From: Nicotiana tabacum
Taxonomy: Eukaryota > Streptophyta > Magnoliopsida > Solanales > Solanaceae
Length of the DNA stretch: 64,000 bases
Reading direction: 5' to 3'
Assembly: GCF_000715075.1 (NCBI RefSeq)
Contig: NC_134093.1
Coordinates: forward strand, 99,804,826-99,868,825
Position 1 is the stretch's first letter, and the number at the start of each line of letters is the position of its first letter. Under the pieces are notes generated by a model, which was given only the letters and a program-made list of their open reading frames with translations, did not search any database and was not told the origin of the DNA. The position numbers were made by a program, and so were the translations under genes. Below are positions 27,444 through 42,400 of the stretch, piece after piece.

Positions 27444-30400
27444 CTAAGACTTGATGGATTCATATTTCTCACCAACTGCTCCACCTTTATCCTTCTGGAA
27501 CTGGATATATCGTAATGTGCTTGCAAGGAAATCATCTGCAGCAGGATCCGAAGTTGTGTTTTCACTTTGCATTTCAGTTGTTATTAGCTCAATCAGGCTC
27601 TGGATGGATGCAACTGTGATCTGTGTCACCCCCTTCTCAAAGAAATATAAATACCTGACATCATACAAATGATAAGTGTTTCTATCGTTAAGGACCTGCA
27701 AAACAGAGACCGGCCCCAAGAAAGGTAAACAAACAAGGATGTATAGTGTTGTTTTACTTGTTTAGAATTTCTATAAAGAGCAAGACTGATCCACTGCTGC
27801 CTCGGGTTGCGTTGGACATTTGTTGAGCAGCATTCGCAATTCTTAAAGCCCGTTTTAAGCAAAGCAAAACCCTGGATGAATGAAAAAGAAACAACCACAT
27901 AAGAACAGGAAAGGCTACAAAAAAACTTGAAATCGAGCAGAACTCAAAGGGGGAAAACTCAGTCAGGGAAGACCCACAAATACATAAACCACATCTCATG
28001 CTGGTATAAACCCAGGCTAATAAATGTTCATAATAAGAGAGGCACGGTAAGTATGCAGAGTGCCAAAGGTACATTTCATCCCTTGTGTGCATGGTAGAGT
28101 TACGAACCTCTCTCCATCCTTGATGCTGTCCTGATCATCAACCCAGAAAAGATGCGAACAGGAGTACACAGCTTTGCACTGATCAGGCTTCTTCAGGAGT
28201 TTTGCCGAGTACTGGAGGATATCAAGAAAAGAAGGGGGAAACGGTTACAACCATAGAATGACGAAGCTGAAATAAGGAATAAGAAAATAAGAGGTGGTAA
28301 AATAGTTACCCCTGTGGCCTTGTGCGTTAAAGTGTCCCTGTTCTCAACACCAAAGACATGCATTCTCTGAAGAGTCCCTATTATTAAGTGTATTGCAGTC
28401 ACCTGAGCTTTGGAGTCCTATCAAACCATTCAACTGGAATTAGAAAAATCAAGCAATGCATGAAATGCACAATAAATGTAAATATATCGAAATACCAGGA
28501 AGTCAAGAAAATAGAAATCATGATAAAGTAATGATAAAATGAGCAAATACTACCGAAATTTCTTCTTCGTATAGTATATAAGCTTGGGTGAAAAATTCGT
28601 AGGCAACAGGCTCTAGGTCAGCGTCATTGGCAGCCTGAGCAACACAACTACATGTCAGTAAACCCATATTTTTTAGAATTTGTGATTCCACAATCTTACA
28701 CAAATCCAAGGATAAATTCATGTACCTCAGCACACTCCAAGTACAACCTCAATGCTAGTTCAGGTACTGGAACACTTGAGAGAGCCTCAATTATCTGGAA
28801 TACGGTGCATGCAATTTATAAGTAATAACAATTGCCTCAGCACAATCATAAGTATCACAGAACAGATGCAAATGAAGGAAGAGAAGCTAACTAAATAAAG
28901 AAAAGGGATACAAGAGACGTAAAGCTGATTTTTTTTAATCTTTTTTTTGGTCTTTTGACTGAGAATCATAATAGCTTTAGTTGAGAGCTTGAAATGCAAT
29001 GTAACACATTGACCAAATAGCTCATACAACCCCATTCAGCTATATTACCTGATTTAAAATCTGAAAAATTTTCTTAGGCATAGCAGATGCCTCTTCCTCT
29101 GGAGCATTTTCATCTTGGTTCTGCAGTCGCCTAACCAACTGGAAAAGAAGGAAATTTACAACATCAGTAGCTCAACAGAGAATTCAGTTCTGTACGACAC
29201 TGGAAACTCTCTCCCTGAGAAAAGGGGAAGGGGGTTGATTTCCTTTTTCTGTTATTTAAACCTTTGAACAAGCAGTTGCATCGGGAAAGGATCATCTTAA
29301 AATGCACATTCAAAACTTCCGTAACTTAAATCATTTCTTTTGAAGAATAAAAAGCATGGGACATTCATCACTTCACCCCTCTTGTAGTCCTTGAGTGGTG
29401 AATTCATACCTTAAGAGAATTGAAAATAAGGGGAGGGGCAGTAAAGGGAAGCCTCTTCGGTCCTCCTGTCAGAATATGCTTCTTCACAGTAGAAATTATC
29501 TGCAAATCAGCAAATTAGTAAAAAATCTGAAAAGCAAGAAACCAACAGCTATAGCCAGAATAAACCTTATGGTACATATATATGTAACACTGGATTGAAG
29601 CATTTTATTTCGCACTAACAAACTTATCAAAGAAAATAAGAACATCACACTTTTTTACTTGCTAGAGGAATGAAAACTTCATTCTCAATTTAACGAGAAT
29701 TTTTATGTCAATCTTGAATTGAATTTACAAACGGTAAAGCTTATATGATTTAATTTATCCTGGAATTTTTATTCTATATTGGTACGTCAATCATGTCATA
29801 TCAATCTCTACAGCTACTGCTTCATTTAACTGACATCATTCCCAATTTCTTTTTTCATATTTCCCTTATTAACTACAAAGAGCAAGGAGATATTTTGAGA
29901 GACCATCTCCCCATAAAACAACTGCTCTATGTGGTCCCACTTCAAAGCAGTTTTGTCTTTATAAACTCCTTTCTTTGGCAGTTCCATTTGTTTCTAATCT
30001 GTTTGAGTCTTAGTTCTTTTCCCTCTATCTCCATGGTTGTGTTAATTTCTCTACCGCTTGGTGGCACTTCAAGTCCTAGATCTGAGCATACATATTGCAA
30101 ATCTAGTTTTTTTTTGTTATGCTCTTGTTGGTAGCGGGTGAGCACGAGTTGGGTATATATATTGGAGAGAGCATGTCATAGAAAGAAGAGATGAAACAGA
30201 CACAACAAAAGGTACTTTATCCCAAATGCAGTGTCCTGGTTATACTTTGTGATGTCCCAAAAAGGGATCAGCCATTGTCCTGAAGAAGACACTATGTTTT
30301 TCATTTGTAAATTACTGTTTAATTATTCAAAATTTTGGAAATTGGAAAGATATATGAAACCTACGTTTACATAGTCCCCAAAACAACAAAAGAAAAAAGT

Positions 30401-33400
30401 TTTCTCAATCAACGTCATGCCAATGAAACCAGGGCATTCAACTTTGGAACAGAGAAAAATAATTCTAGACATCTTTGTGGTACTGATCAGAGCAAAAATA
30501 CTCTTAGACATATTAGTGGTACTGATCTAAGCAAAAAGTTCTAGGCATCTTTGTTGTGCCATCTCATTAATCATATAATAGCTGTTAAGGAAGCTGACCA
30601 AAATGAAATAGAGTACATGCACCACAAAAATTTTGATTCAAAAAACACAGTTGATCACACTCAATCCCAAACTATAAGAAGTACATGATATGACAAACTT
30701 TTCCAGCTATAACAAGTAGAGAGGCTATCATTCAGAGGAATATGCAAAGAATCTAGAAACAGGTATCACTCTACACTCGTTACCTTCAGCATCTCTTCAG
30801 GGTCGTCATTGTGAAGCATTTGAATAAGCCGTGCAACAGAGTTCTGCTCTTCCTTGAAATCTTCTTCGTCAAGCTGAAAATGGGAGGTTAAAGAAACTTA
30901 GGCCTAATTGCATACTGATTTAAGCAAAATAACCTTCAGAAAGCCTAACCGCTAAGAACACAGCAAAAAGAAGGTGGAGAGATATGAGGAAACTAATTGC
31001 ATAAGCAGAGAAGTCCCCGCTCACCTCATCATGAATATTCTCATCCAAATCTCTGATAAGTCCTTTCATTAGTTCAAAAAGTGCCTCTACCTGACAGACC
31101 ATTAATTTTGAAGTAATAAAGAGGCTATATTATTACACATAAAGAAAAATTTAAAGAACTAAATTAAAAGGAACTAACCTTTTCAGCTGTCGAGATGCAA
31201 GTCTTACTTTTTAAAATAGTTTGAACTAAAACATTAGCCATCTCTTTACTAGTTGCATCATCAAGGTACTCCATAACATGAGGATAATTTGACAGCTTTA
31301 ATGCAGTATCAATATCCTTATACTTCTCCAGTGGAGCACTTAAAAGGGCCACAGTCTGTTTTGTTGCTTTACTGTCTTTGAGCTTTCCTTTACCAGAAAG
31401 TTTCTTAACACATGCACCCTGAAGAGAATAATAGAGTGGTCATTAGTAAGTTACAGGTTTCATATGCACAAGGCAGGCAAGCAAGTTATCTAAATGCATA
31501 CAGCTTCTAGTCAACCTTATGTCGTTTCTATTAGTTTCTTCCCTTTTTTTTTGGTTAAATTGTTTCACATGCAATCTTCATTCTGGAATACAGAACATAA
31601 ATGACATAAACAACCTTATCAAAAGTATTTTAATATATATAGATAAAAAGAAAAAGGGAAAGAATAAGAGTTGACCTACCAAGATCTGATCCACATAATC
31701 AAGACGATCAGGGTGGACATGAAGAGTAAAAGTTAGAAGAGATGAATATAAAGTCACAACTCCAGCAATAGGCATGTCTTCTTGTGCTTCTATCACCTGC
31801 ACAACAGAGAGACGGGCATGATATCCGAACTACTTGAAAAGTCAAAGCCACCATTGATATTGGAAAAAAAATGTATGCATAATCCCTCCAGTCAGAAAAC
31901 AGGAAATAAGTTGAAAGAATGTCACGGAAGGTTTGGTGGCCTCTTCATGGAAAGAGCATAAGTTTGGGGAGGCAAAACTTGGAAGAAAATCAGAATCTAT
32001 GCATGCATAAATCAAAAGATTACCACTCTACAGTTGTGACGAGCACGGTCTCCATGAATTAACTTTCCAGTGACATCCACAGATCTATGGTCAATTTCTA
32101 TTTCTTGGCTTATTAATTTTTGAATTAGTCAAATAATTGATTCTAGCTTTTAAAGTTCAGTGAGTTCCACTTAATATTCACATGTTGGAGGTAGAAAATC
32201 CACACCTGGGAATATTTTCTTTAAGTACTCCACACCTTCATAAACAAGAATTGCATTTTAGTCAAGGGTAGTTATCTCGTTTACCTTCCCTATGGCATTA
32301 TTTAGTTTTGCAAAAGCTTCCACTTGGAAAAACTCTGGTAAGACCTGCAGTAAGGAATCATTTAGACACTACATGTAAAAAATCCGATTCCAGAAAGTTT
32401 ATAATGTATTACTTACATCTGTACTTAAAGCAGCATAGTTTGAGAGCCTTTCCATCAGCCGAGCAAGCACCATCTTGATATCAACAGATGGCTGAAATAA
32501 TGACATAGGAAATGGTGTTTAGAAGTTTAAATTCTAATAGAGGTTAAGCAATTAATGGCGGATACTTAGAACTGTCACAGACAGTTCAAGGAAAATGACG
32601 ACACAAATTTATGTCACCAGTGTGACTTTATTAATGGTGACAAAATTATCAAAGATTTTATCAGAAGCCAATAAGAAAAGATAATGAACTTCAGTATAAG
32701 ATGGAAACGCTGTAAACAAACAATACACTTTATAAACTTTCACAACAAATCTTTCATCTGATATAGCCAACATAATACATTACATTGTTGCGGATAGTAA
32801 ACCAATCCCACACTCCTCGGATCCTACCAGGCATGACATTTTTCCTTCTACACTTCTGGTCTATTTAACGAAAAGCTTGTGATACGAAACAAAAAAATAA
32901 CACACCTGAAGCTGGGGACAAGCACCCAATAATGTTTCAAGAGTTTGTAAGTGATATTCATCAGGGAAGACTTGAATTATGCAATCCATCAAATATCCCT
33001 GTGCAATCTCATCTTTACAATTGACAACCTAAACACAACCATGAGGTACGCATTTTGAGTCAGTAAATAGTTCACATTATGGCTTAAACAAACTGTGAAA
33101 GTTATTGAAAGGCCACTACATTCCTAGACCAATCACCTGCTCTAAAATTCTTGGAAGCACGGTCTCTTTGTACATCTCCAGGTCGATTCCTTCTATTTGA
33201 CTGAGAACATGCAGGTTCTTCCCAACCTACCAAAAGTAAAAGCAAAAAGGAAAATCCTCGCATGAGTGTGCACTTCCATTGCTTATTTGGGTGCCAGTAA
33301 ACATGATGAAGTAACAGCTCATACGAGATCACGAAGCTCGCTCCTTTCTTTTTCTCGTTTCTCCTTTTCACGAGCAGGTCCCTGCAGATGAGAAAGCCCG

Positions 33401-36400
33401 ATGCTAGCCTCAACTCATGATCAGCAAAGAGTATGAATCATTCACAAGCATTAAAACACCTGCATGACCACGAATTCTGCCCTCATGATTTACATTTACC
33501 TTCATGACATGCAAGCATTGTGGTACTATGCATGTCAAAGCATGAGAGCATGTTATAGCATCCACAGATGTTTCAACCAACCTGATGTTGCATTCTAACC
33601 CAGAGTTTGTTCATTTCCGTGAAATTTTGGAGAACAAACTCTACAGCATCCACAACAGTTTCAGCATCCCTGTGGGAGGGAACAAGACATTAGTGCATCC
33701 AACAACAATATTCATAATACAGGTGAAATTACATAGTATAAAAGAAGCTTAAAATGAAGGTAAGATAGTTTATTTTCTTTTTCATTTTTCTTTCTTCTGA
33801 GTTAAGATCATACTATGTTAACATAGTTGAGGAAATCTTCAATTAATCAATTTGGCAATAAGACAACAACAACCGGTTACCATGAACAACGTTTTTTATT
33901 AGCATCTTTATTCAAATAATTTCAACTTAACACACGGTTACACTGCAGGCACTGCCAATTAGCTTGGTCATGTCAGTGTTTGTGTCTTCAGGTTGACACT
34001 TCAGCATAGTATTTTTCTCTCTCAAGCACTTATACCTCGCTGCTAGAACATTGTAAACGAAATCCATAAAACTGGAAATTGACACATGATTCTTGTAACT
34101 AAATTGATGGTAAACCATTGTGGAGTTGAGTAACATCCTTACCCTTCATACTCAGAACCTATATCAGGTAATTTATCCTTGCTGACTTGAGAAAGATAAC
34201 TCCTCAGGAAGAGCCCACGCAAAGGATGTTGTATACCACGGCACATTTCAACCAGATCTTTAAGAATATCCTTGGCAGGCGCCTCCTTGGATTTGATGTA
34301 CACAGACCCCACTGTGCATAGGAGATACCTGAGAAACAAAAATCAAGGTATGAACTGTAGAAATCCTGATGAGCAAATAATAGAAAACAAGATTTAAGAC
34401 TGGCTTAAAAGCAACCAGATGATAAAATGAGCGCATCCTCTTTGACATAGGTTAAACAACTAAAGAAGAAAGGAAACAATGCAGCGAAGCAGGATTATAA
34501 CCATTCCACCTTTAATCATGATCTTGAACGAAATTAGTACTAGTGAAAATCTTTTCTTTTGATCAATAAAGGTAAAATTTTATTAAAGAATAAAGTACAA
34601 AAAATTTCTGGAAAAGGAATCCTCTGAAGCTGTAAGGAATCCAAGACTCCAGCATTGCATCAATATTAATAGCAAAATCAGCATTGCACCTTAGACTTTA
34701 CAACAACAACAGCAACAACAAGCCCAGTGAAATCCCACAAGTGGGGTCTGGGGAGGGTGAAGTGTACGCAGACCTTACCCCTACCTAACGAAGGTAGAGA
34801 GGTTGTTTCCCAAAGACCCTCAGCTCAAAAGAAGTGAAGCACCTTAGACTTTGTATACATCTATTTTTCAAAAGCAGGATGTTCTCTTCCTTCCCCTCGA
34901 AGCATCTTCTGTTTCTCTCAAGCCAAATATTCCACATTATGCATAAATGAGTGGTCTTCCAGGTCTTCCCTTTTTTCTCCTTTCCCACTTTTTGTCTCTG
35001 CCAGCTATACAGAACTAGTCTTACATTTGCTTGCATTGCATGACCCATTGAACACCATAAAAATTGAGGAACATGCACCATACGTATTTGCTTAGCTGTA
35101 AGTGATTCATTGATTCACCACCCTCCGCATAAATAGCACCAACATAAATTAAAGCTTATTTTCTGTAACTCTTCCTGTTTAAAGAAAACCTCAGGTGCTG
35201 CTACCCAAACGAAACAAGCAACTTCGGTTGGGGCTTTAGTTTTCCACAGCAATTTCCATGACCAATCTGCACTGTTTTCAGCCCTGTTCTTAACCATTAA
35301 CTGATAGCTCGACTTTACTGAAAATACCATCACTCTTGCCCATCCCCCAACAGAAGAAATCATTCTGGAAGCTTATCGGTAATATGCTCTCAGTAATTTC
35401 CAGTAGCTTGTTGAAACTCTACAACTCCCAACCGTTAAAAAATATCTCCTGAGAAGACCAGGCATGCCGTCCCAACAATCAGCAATGACACAGTTTCCGT
35501 TCAGCACCATACTATACAGCTCCGAGAATAAGGCAGCTGAAATATCCTCTCTAAACCATTTCTCTTGCCAGAAATTAATTCTTCCTCCATCTCCAATTTT
35601 TAGTCTGGTATGCTCTTGGAACTCATCCCACCAACTATTACTCCTTCCATTCCAATTTATGTGATGGTGTTTGACTTAGCACGGAGTTTAAGAAAGAAAG
35701 AAAGATTTTCAAAACTTATGGTTTAAAACAAGCCAAAAAAATTGTGGCTATAAATCATCTCATTAAGGGTAAAATGGGGAGTTTAGAGTTAAGTTATTAC
35801 TAAATAAAGAAATGTGTCATTCTTTTTGGGACTGACTAAAAAGGAAAGAGCATCACATAAATTGGCACAAGAGGGAGCAATATACTTCTGTAGTCTGTAT
35901 TTAACCTTTAACTCTTTACATAGTTCCTTCCCAGTATTATTCCATCTTCACAACCACTTAAAGAGCAAGCTTTTATTTTTTTTTTATAAAGAAAATTGTA
36001 TTAATCAAAAGGGAGAAAAAACTCCCGTATACAAGAAGTATACCAAAAAGTAAGAGAATTTACATTAGAACATGATTCTCTACAAAAGACGCCTAATCTT
36101 CTACACAAGTAGGGGCTATATGGGTGCACCAAAAAGCGATCAAAGATAAAAGACTATTCTTAAGATGTGAAAAAGGACACTCAATCCCCTTAAAAACTCT
36201 CTTATTTCTCTCTCCCCAAACTGTCCACATGAGAGCTAACGGAGCGAACTTCCACGCCTTTTGCTTGCTTCTTCTACGGAAACCGGCCCAGCTATATAGC
36301 ATTTCCTTTACAGTGTTTGACATCACCCATTGAACACCAAAAAGATTCAGGATTGCCCTCCACAAACCCGAGGACACAGGGCAATGCAACAAAAGATGAT

Positions 36401-39400
36401 CAACTTTTTCCCCTGAGCTTTTACACAATGTAAAACCAACTAACAAGTGTAACTCCTCTCTGTCGCAGATTTTTAGCTGTCAAGATCACTCCCCTCGCCG
36501 CTAGCCATGCAAAAAAGCACACCTTCGTGGGCGCCTTAGAAATCCAGATCGAGGAGTATGGAAAAGTAGCCTCCTCTCTCACCAACATACTCTAGTAAAA
36601 GGACTTTACGGTGAACAAACCATCGCCATGCAACCTCCATCTCCAAGAATCGCAAGATGGATGGGGCCTGTCTTGCCCGTATAGTAGTGCCAGCAAATTT
36701 TGGAGCTCTGCAATCTCCCAATCTTGCATGTTCCTTCTAAAAGAGAGGTCTCATACTACCCCCTTCATGCTCCTTGCGAATCTGTTGGACCATCCATTTC
36801 TTCTAGTTTGAAACTTTGAAGACGTGGGGAAAAGAGACCCTCAAGGTATCCTCTCCACACCACCTGTGATTCCAAAAGCTGATTCTCCTTCCATCTCTCA
36901 CCCTGTAAGTGATGTTGCCATAGAAAGCTTCGCAGTTCTTCATGATGCTCCTCCACATGCCACACCCGAACGGTGTTGTGATTGCCTTGCTCCTCCAACC
37001 CCCTCCCGTGGAATCGTACTTTTCTACTATGACCTCCCTCCATAGAGCATGCTCTTCTACCTCGAATCTCCACAGCCATTTCCCCAGCAAAGCTCTGTTG
37101 AATACCCTGCCAAGTCCACCTCACTTCTTTGGGGAAGTGACTGTCTGCCAATTCACTAGATGAAACTTTCTAGTTCCATCTGCCGCATCCCAAAGAAAAA
37201 TCCTTTGAAGCCGTTCCAATTTTTCTGTGATGCTCACAAGAGCTTTCAACAGGGACAAGTAGTAGGTAGGGATACTCAACAAAGTGCTTTTGATAAGCAC
37301 TTCCTTACCGCCTTTTGACAAGTACCGTTTCGGCCAGCCTGCTAATCTTTTTTCAACCCTTTCAATGACTGGATTCCAAACCGTAGTATCCTTATGCAAA
37401 GCGCCCAGTGGTAGACCAAGGTAAGTAGTGGGAAGAGAGCCCAACTTACATCTGAGAACATGAGACAAAGCATCAATGTTAGCGACCTCACCCACCGGGA
37501 AAATCTCACACTTGCCGAGGTTGATTTTGAGTCCCGATACTATCTAGAACCACTGCAGGACCTGCCTCAGGCAGGTCAACTGGTCCATATCGGCATCACA
37601 GAAAATCAGGGTGTCGTCCGCAAAAAGCAAATGAGAGACTCTTCGGGCACTGAGCATCCCGATCGGAGCTGAGAATCCTCTCAAGAAGCCTCCACCCGCC
37701 GCACGATCCACCATTTTGCTCAGAGCATCCATCACTAGAATGAATAGCATGCGGGATAGAGGGTCACCTTGCCTGAGACCCCTGGAGCTGCCAAAGAAAC
37801 CACACGGGCTACCATTAACCAGGACAGAGAATCTGACTGAGGAAAGAGCAAGCTTTTATTGTGGAGGCCAAGATCCCTGACACCTAAACTTCCCCTTTCC
37901 TTGCATAACATGACTTTATCCTACTTTATCAAATGCTACTTTTTAGCTTCCTAGTTCCTTCACATAAGAAATTGCGTCTGATTTTGTTCAGCTATCCTTC
38001 TAACTACCTGACCTCCTCTCCCACCTACCCATTCTAACCGATTAAAAAAGGAGCATAATTTCCATTTACCATAAAGAAAGAAAAAAACAAGGAAAAATAT
38101 CCATCTACTCTTACAGTTTGCTTAAGCAAAAACCAGTCCAAAAATTTATTGCTAATCTGAAAGGCTACTGTTAACTACCCCAAACAGCAGTCCTCTCCCA
38201 AAATATTCAAATAACTTATTGGAAATTTTTCCAGTTTTAATAAAATGTATGCAAACTCTAGCTTGATTCCCAGTAACCAAACTGTTAAAGCAGCAACACT
38301 GGTGTCCATGTGAGTTGTAAAGGTACATCCAACCTATGCTAAAGAAAGGTAGAGAGATGTATGTAAGCATTTTGAGCGAAGGACAACAGTAAGATTAGCA
38401 TGGCAACGGAACTTAAAAGAAACACAGCAAAGGCCAAACAGAACGAGACACAAATAAACTGTATGCAAACTCTAGCTTGATTCCAGTTTATTTTCCAGTT
38501 TTAATAAACTGTATGCAAACTCTAGCTCCATGTTGTAAATAGCGAGCGCTACGTCGCTAATAGCGTGTGGCGACGCGGCGCGAGGCAGTAGCGCTATTTT
38601 GGGCTGTTGCGGTGCGATTCTGAAAAAGCGTACGCCTCTGCCTGTGTAGCGAGAGGCGCTGCGAGGCGAGAGGCGTAGCGTAGCGACGCTATTTAGAGAA
38701 AAAGAAGAAAAAGGCAGCGACAGTGTAAAATACAAATATTAGGGCTTGGGTTTTAACTTCTTCTCCTTCAGCGAATACAACTAAGCAACTTCAAAGATTA
38801 GGGCTTGGGATTCATCTTCTCCATAATCAAACATCAGCACAGTAAACCAGGTATGTTACTTTCTTCTCCTTTCTTCTTCTTCTTCTTCTTCTTCTTCTTC
38901 TTCTTCTTCTTCTTCTTCTTCTTCTTCTTCTTCTTCGACTTCGACAGTCGACACTTGGATTCGACCATTGCTGTCATCTTCTTTTTTCTTTTTCTTTTTC
39001 TTCTTCTTTCTTCTTTCTTCAGTTCAGCGATCTCCTTCTTCTCCTTTCTTCTTCTTCTTCTTCTTCTCTTCTTCTTCGACTTCGACTTCGACAGTCAACA
39101 CTTCGATTTTTCTTTTTCTTTTTCTTCTTCTTCTTTCTTCAGTTCAGCGATCAACTCCTTCTTCTTTCTTTCTTCCTTCTTCTTCTTCTTCTTCTTCTTC
39201 TTCTTCTTCTTCTTCTTCTTCTTCTTCTTCTTCTTCTTCTTCTTCTTCTTCTTGTCTTATTTTTGGTGCTCTGTTTTTCGAGCAGAGGCAGAGCAGAGCA
39301 GAGCAGGGGCTCTTTCTTTCTTTCTTCCCTTCCTCTTTCTTCCCTTCCTCTTTCTTCTTCTCTTATTTTTTTTTTGGGTTTGTTTTTCGACAGCAGAGGC

Positions 39401-42400
39401 AGTAGCAGTAGTCTCTTTTTAGGCTCTGTTTTTTTTTTGCTATGTTTTTTCAATTATAAACTTATAGTCTTATAGAATAGAATTAATTGCATACTGACGT
39501 GATAATTTTTTTTCTATAAAACAGCATTGAAATGGCGTCATCCGATAGTAATAAACGAAATGATATAGCTTGGAATTATGCTATAAAAGGCTCATCAAGA
39601 TCCGCAATTAAATGTGTATTTTGTGAAAAAACATATCATGGTGGAATAACTCGTCACAAGCAACATTTGATAGGTGGATTTAAAAATGTAGTACAATGTC
39701 CTCTTTGTCCGCCCGAGGTTAGGGAGGAAGTAAAAGCATTTGTTGATAAGAAAAATGTGACAAAAACTCAAATGAATTTTGAAGCATCGGTGAATCTAAT
39801 TGATGAAGATGATGAAATGGATTAAGATGATCAAATGGGACCTCCCCTCCAAAAAACTCAAAAGATATCTTCTAATAGTTCTAGTGGGTCATCCACGACA
39901 CGTACTGTGACAAAAGGTCCTCTCAATCTTTATTTCTCGGCAAAACAACAAGAAAAGGGAAAAGATGATTCTAGTTCAGGTTTAGAAGCCAAGAAGATTT
40001 TGAGGGATCGCGCCGTAAGTGCCTTTGCAGCATGGATGTACGATGCAGGGCTTCCTTTCAACTGTGTTAACTACAAAACTTTTGATAAATTCATTGAGGC
40101 CGTAGGACAATATGGCCCAGGAATGAAGCCTCCTAGCTATCATGAAGTTAGAGTAACTCATCTGAAAAAAGAGGTGAAGAAGATAGACAAAATTATTGAG
40201 GAGCATAAAGTGGAATGGAACAAGTTTGGATGTTCCATTATGATGGATAAATGGACAGCGCGGAATGGGAAAATGATCATAAATGTGTTGGTGAACTCTC
40301 CAAAAGGGAGTGTTTTTCTTGAATCTTACGATGCTAGCAACTCTTCTACGGATGGAAGCAAAATGTACAACTTGTTTAGAAAGACTATTGATAAAATTGG
40401 AAAGGAAAATGTTGTACAGGTTGTTACCGATAATGCTAGTGAGAATGTTAGTGCGGGTAAGATGATGGAAGCTATGTATCCACACATTTATTGGACTCCA
40501 TGTGCTGCCCATTATATCAACTTGATGTTTGGTGACATATTCAAGGAAAACCCATATGCTTCAGGTAACTTTAATATAGTTATCTTTAAAGCTTTAACTT
40601 TATTTATAGTTTTATACTTATGTCCTATTAAGTATTAACTATAAAATTGTTATTGTTACTTTTATAGTTTTCACTAAGGCCGTCAAGATATATTCTTACA
40701 TCAGTCAGAAGCCGTTGTTGTTGAATTTGATGAGGAAATTCACAAATGAAAGAAATTTGGTGAGACCGGCCAAGACTAGATTTGCAACGGCTTTCTTAAC
40801 TTTGCATAGTTTTTACTTGCAAAAGAAAAACTTGAGAAAGCTAGTTCTTTCAAATGAATGGAAAGATAATAGATATGCAAAGGAAGCTGCGGGGAAAGAA
40901 GTTGCCAAAGTTCTTATTTCTCCATCATTCTGGAATGACGTTGTTCGGGCTCTTAAAGTTGGTGGTCCTTTGATTAGGGTGCTTCGTATGGTGGATGGGG
41001 AGAGAAAACCACCAATGGGCTATCTTTATGAAGCTATGGATAGAGCCAAAGAGACTATTGAAGCGTCATTTAAGGGAGATGTTAGGAAATATGAGAAAGT
41101 TTTTGAGATTATTGATAGCAGGTGGTCGAATCAACTCCATCGACCTTTGCATGCAGCAGGCCATCTTCTGAACCCAGGATTATTTTACAAGAACACTAGA
41201 GATGACACTTTGGATTCAGAGGTTTGGGTTGGATACCATCAATGTCTTGAGAAGTTGGTCCCTGATTCAGCGATGGTAGATCAAATAGGGGAGGAGTTTG
41301 GTAGGTACTCACAAGCAGATGGCCTTTTTAGTTTACAGGCGGCCATTAGAGCCAGAGAAATAAGGTCGCCAGGTAACTAACTTTAATATAGATATCCTTA
41401 TAGCTTTAATTTAATTTATTTGATTTATACTTATTAACTTTTAAAATATTTTTCTATAGTTGAATGGTGGATGCAATTTGGACATCAAACTCCAAACTTG
41501 CAAAAGTTTGCCATCAAAATACTAAGCCTAACTTGTAGTGCATCCGGATGCGAGAGAAATTGGAGCGTATTTGAGCATGTAAGAAACAGACTTATTATAT
41601 TAAAATATTCTATATTGTATTATTATTAGTATCTATTAATTAATCTAAACAATTTATGCGCAGATTCACTCCAAGAAAAGGAATAGGCTTGAGTTATCGC
41701 GTCTCAATGATCTAGTGTATATTAAATACAATAGAACATTGAGGCGACGTTATGAAGCTCGCGATACCATTGATCCAATTTTGTTGGATAACATTGACGA
41801 GGCAAATGAATGGTTAACTGGAGCCCCACAAAATCATGAAGAAGAACAAGTATATGTAGGAGATGATCTTGATTGGGGTACTGTTTCTATGGCGGCTGGT
41901 GTTGAGGAGAATATCTATGGTCTTAGAGGGAGTTCTTCAAGTTCAAATTACAAGGGAAAAGGAGTAGCAAGTTCAAGCCGGTCCCTAAATGATGAAGACT
42001 CCGAGGATGAAGAAGATGATAGCCAATATAATGCTAACATTCATGAAGTTCTAGAATTTGAAAATCTTGAAGAAGAATAGATGTTGCGTGTTTTACACTT
42101 TAGACTTTAGTTTATGAATCTACTATGACTATCTGTTGAGTTTAACTTTTGAATTGATATATTTATTAATATATATAATATTTTATGTTTTTGTATAAAT
42201 TGTCGCTTCACATCAAAAAGGCGAGCGCTTCGCTGCACGCCTCTCGCCTCAGTGAAGCGGACCCTCGTCGCTATTTGCCGCCGCACGCTATCCAAAATAC
42301 TGCTCTAGCTTGATTCCCAGTAACCAAACTGTTAAAGCAGCAACACTTGTGTCCATGTGAGTTGTAAAGGTACATCCAACCTATGCTAAAGAAAGGTAGA

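Larger units (their letters stand above)
38528..42302 (+). mobile_element. hAT DNA transposon, 3775 bp, with 8-bp target duplication
   Basis: Flanked by the perfect direct repeat CTCTAGCT at 38520-38527 and 42303-42310. Short imperfect terminal inverted repeats are CCATGTTGTAAATAGCG on the left and CAGTATTTTGGATAGCG inward from the right. Subterminal regions (38540-38700 and 42205-42300) are GC-rich and packed with TAGCG/GCGAGGCG motifs, the usual transposase-binding pattern. Contains a nearly complete transposase gene at 39532-42080. A complete element by its ends; one stop codon makes autonomy doubtful. Confidence 0.93.

Noticed and set aside
36124..37163. Plus-strand frames in VPS35 intron 3
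   Set aside because: Antisense shadows of the LINE ORF2 on the minus strand.
38805..39453. Long frames of poly-Phe/Ser (+) and poly-Arg (-)
   Set aside because: Produced by CT-rich (TTC)n tracts; no homology or codon structure.
39982..40512. 176-aa minus-strand frame
   Set aside because: Antisense to the hAT transposase exon.
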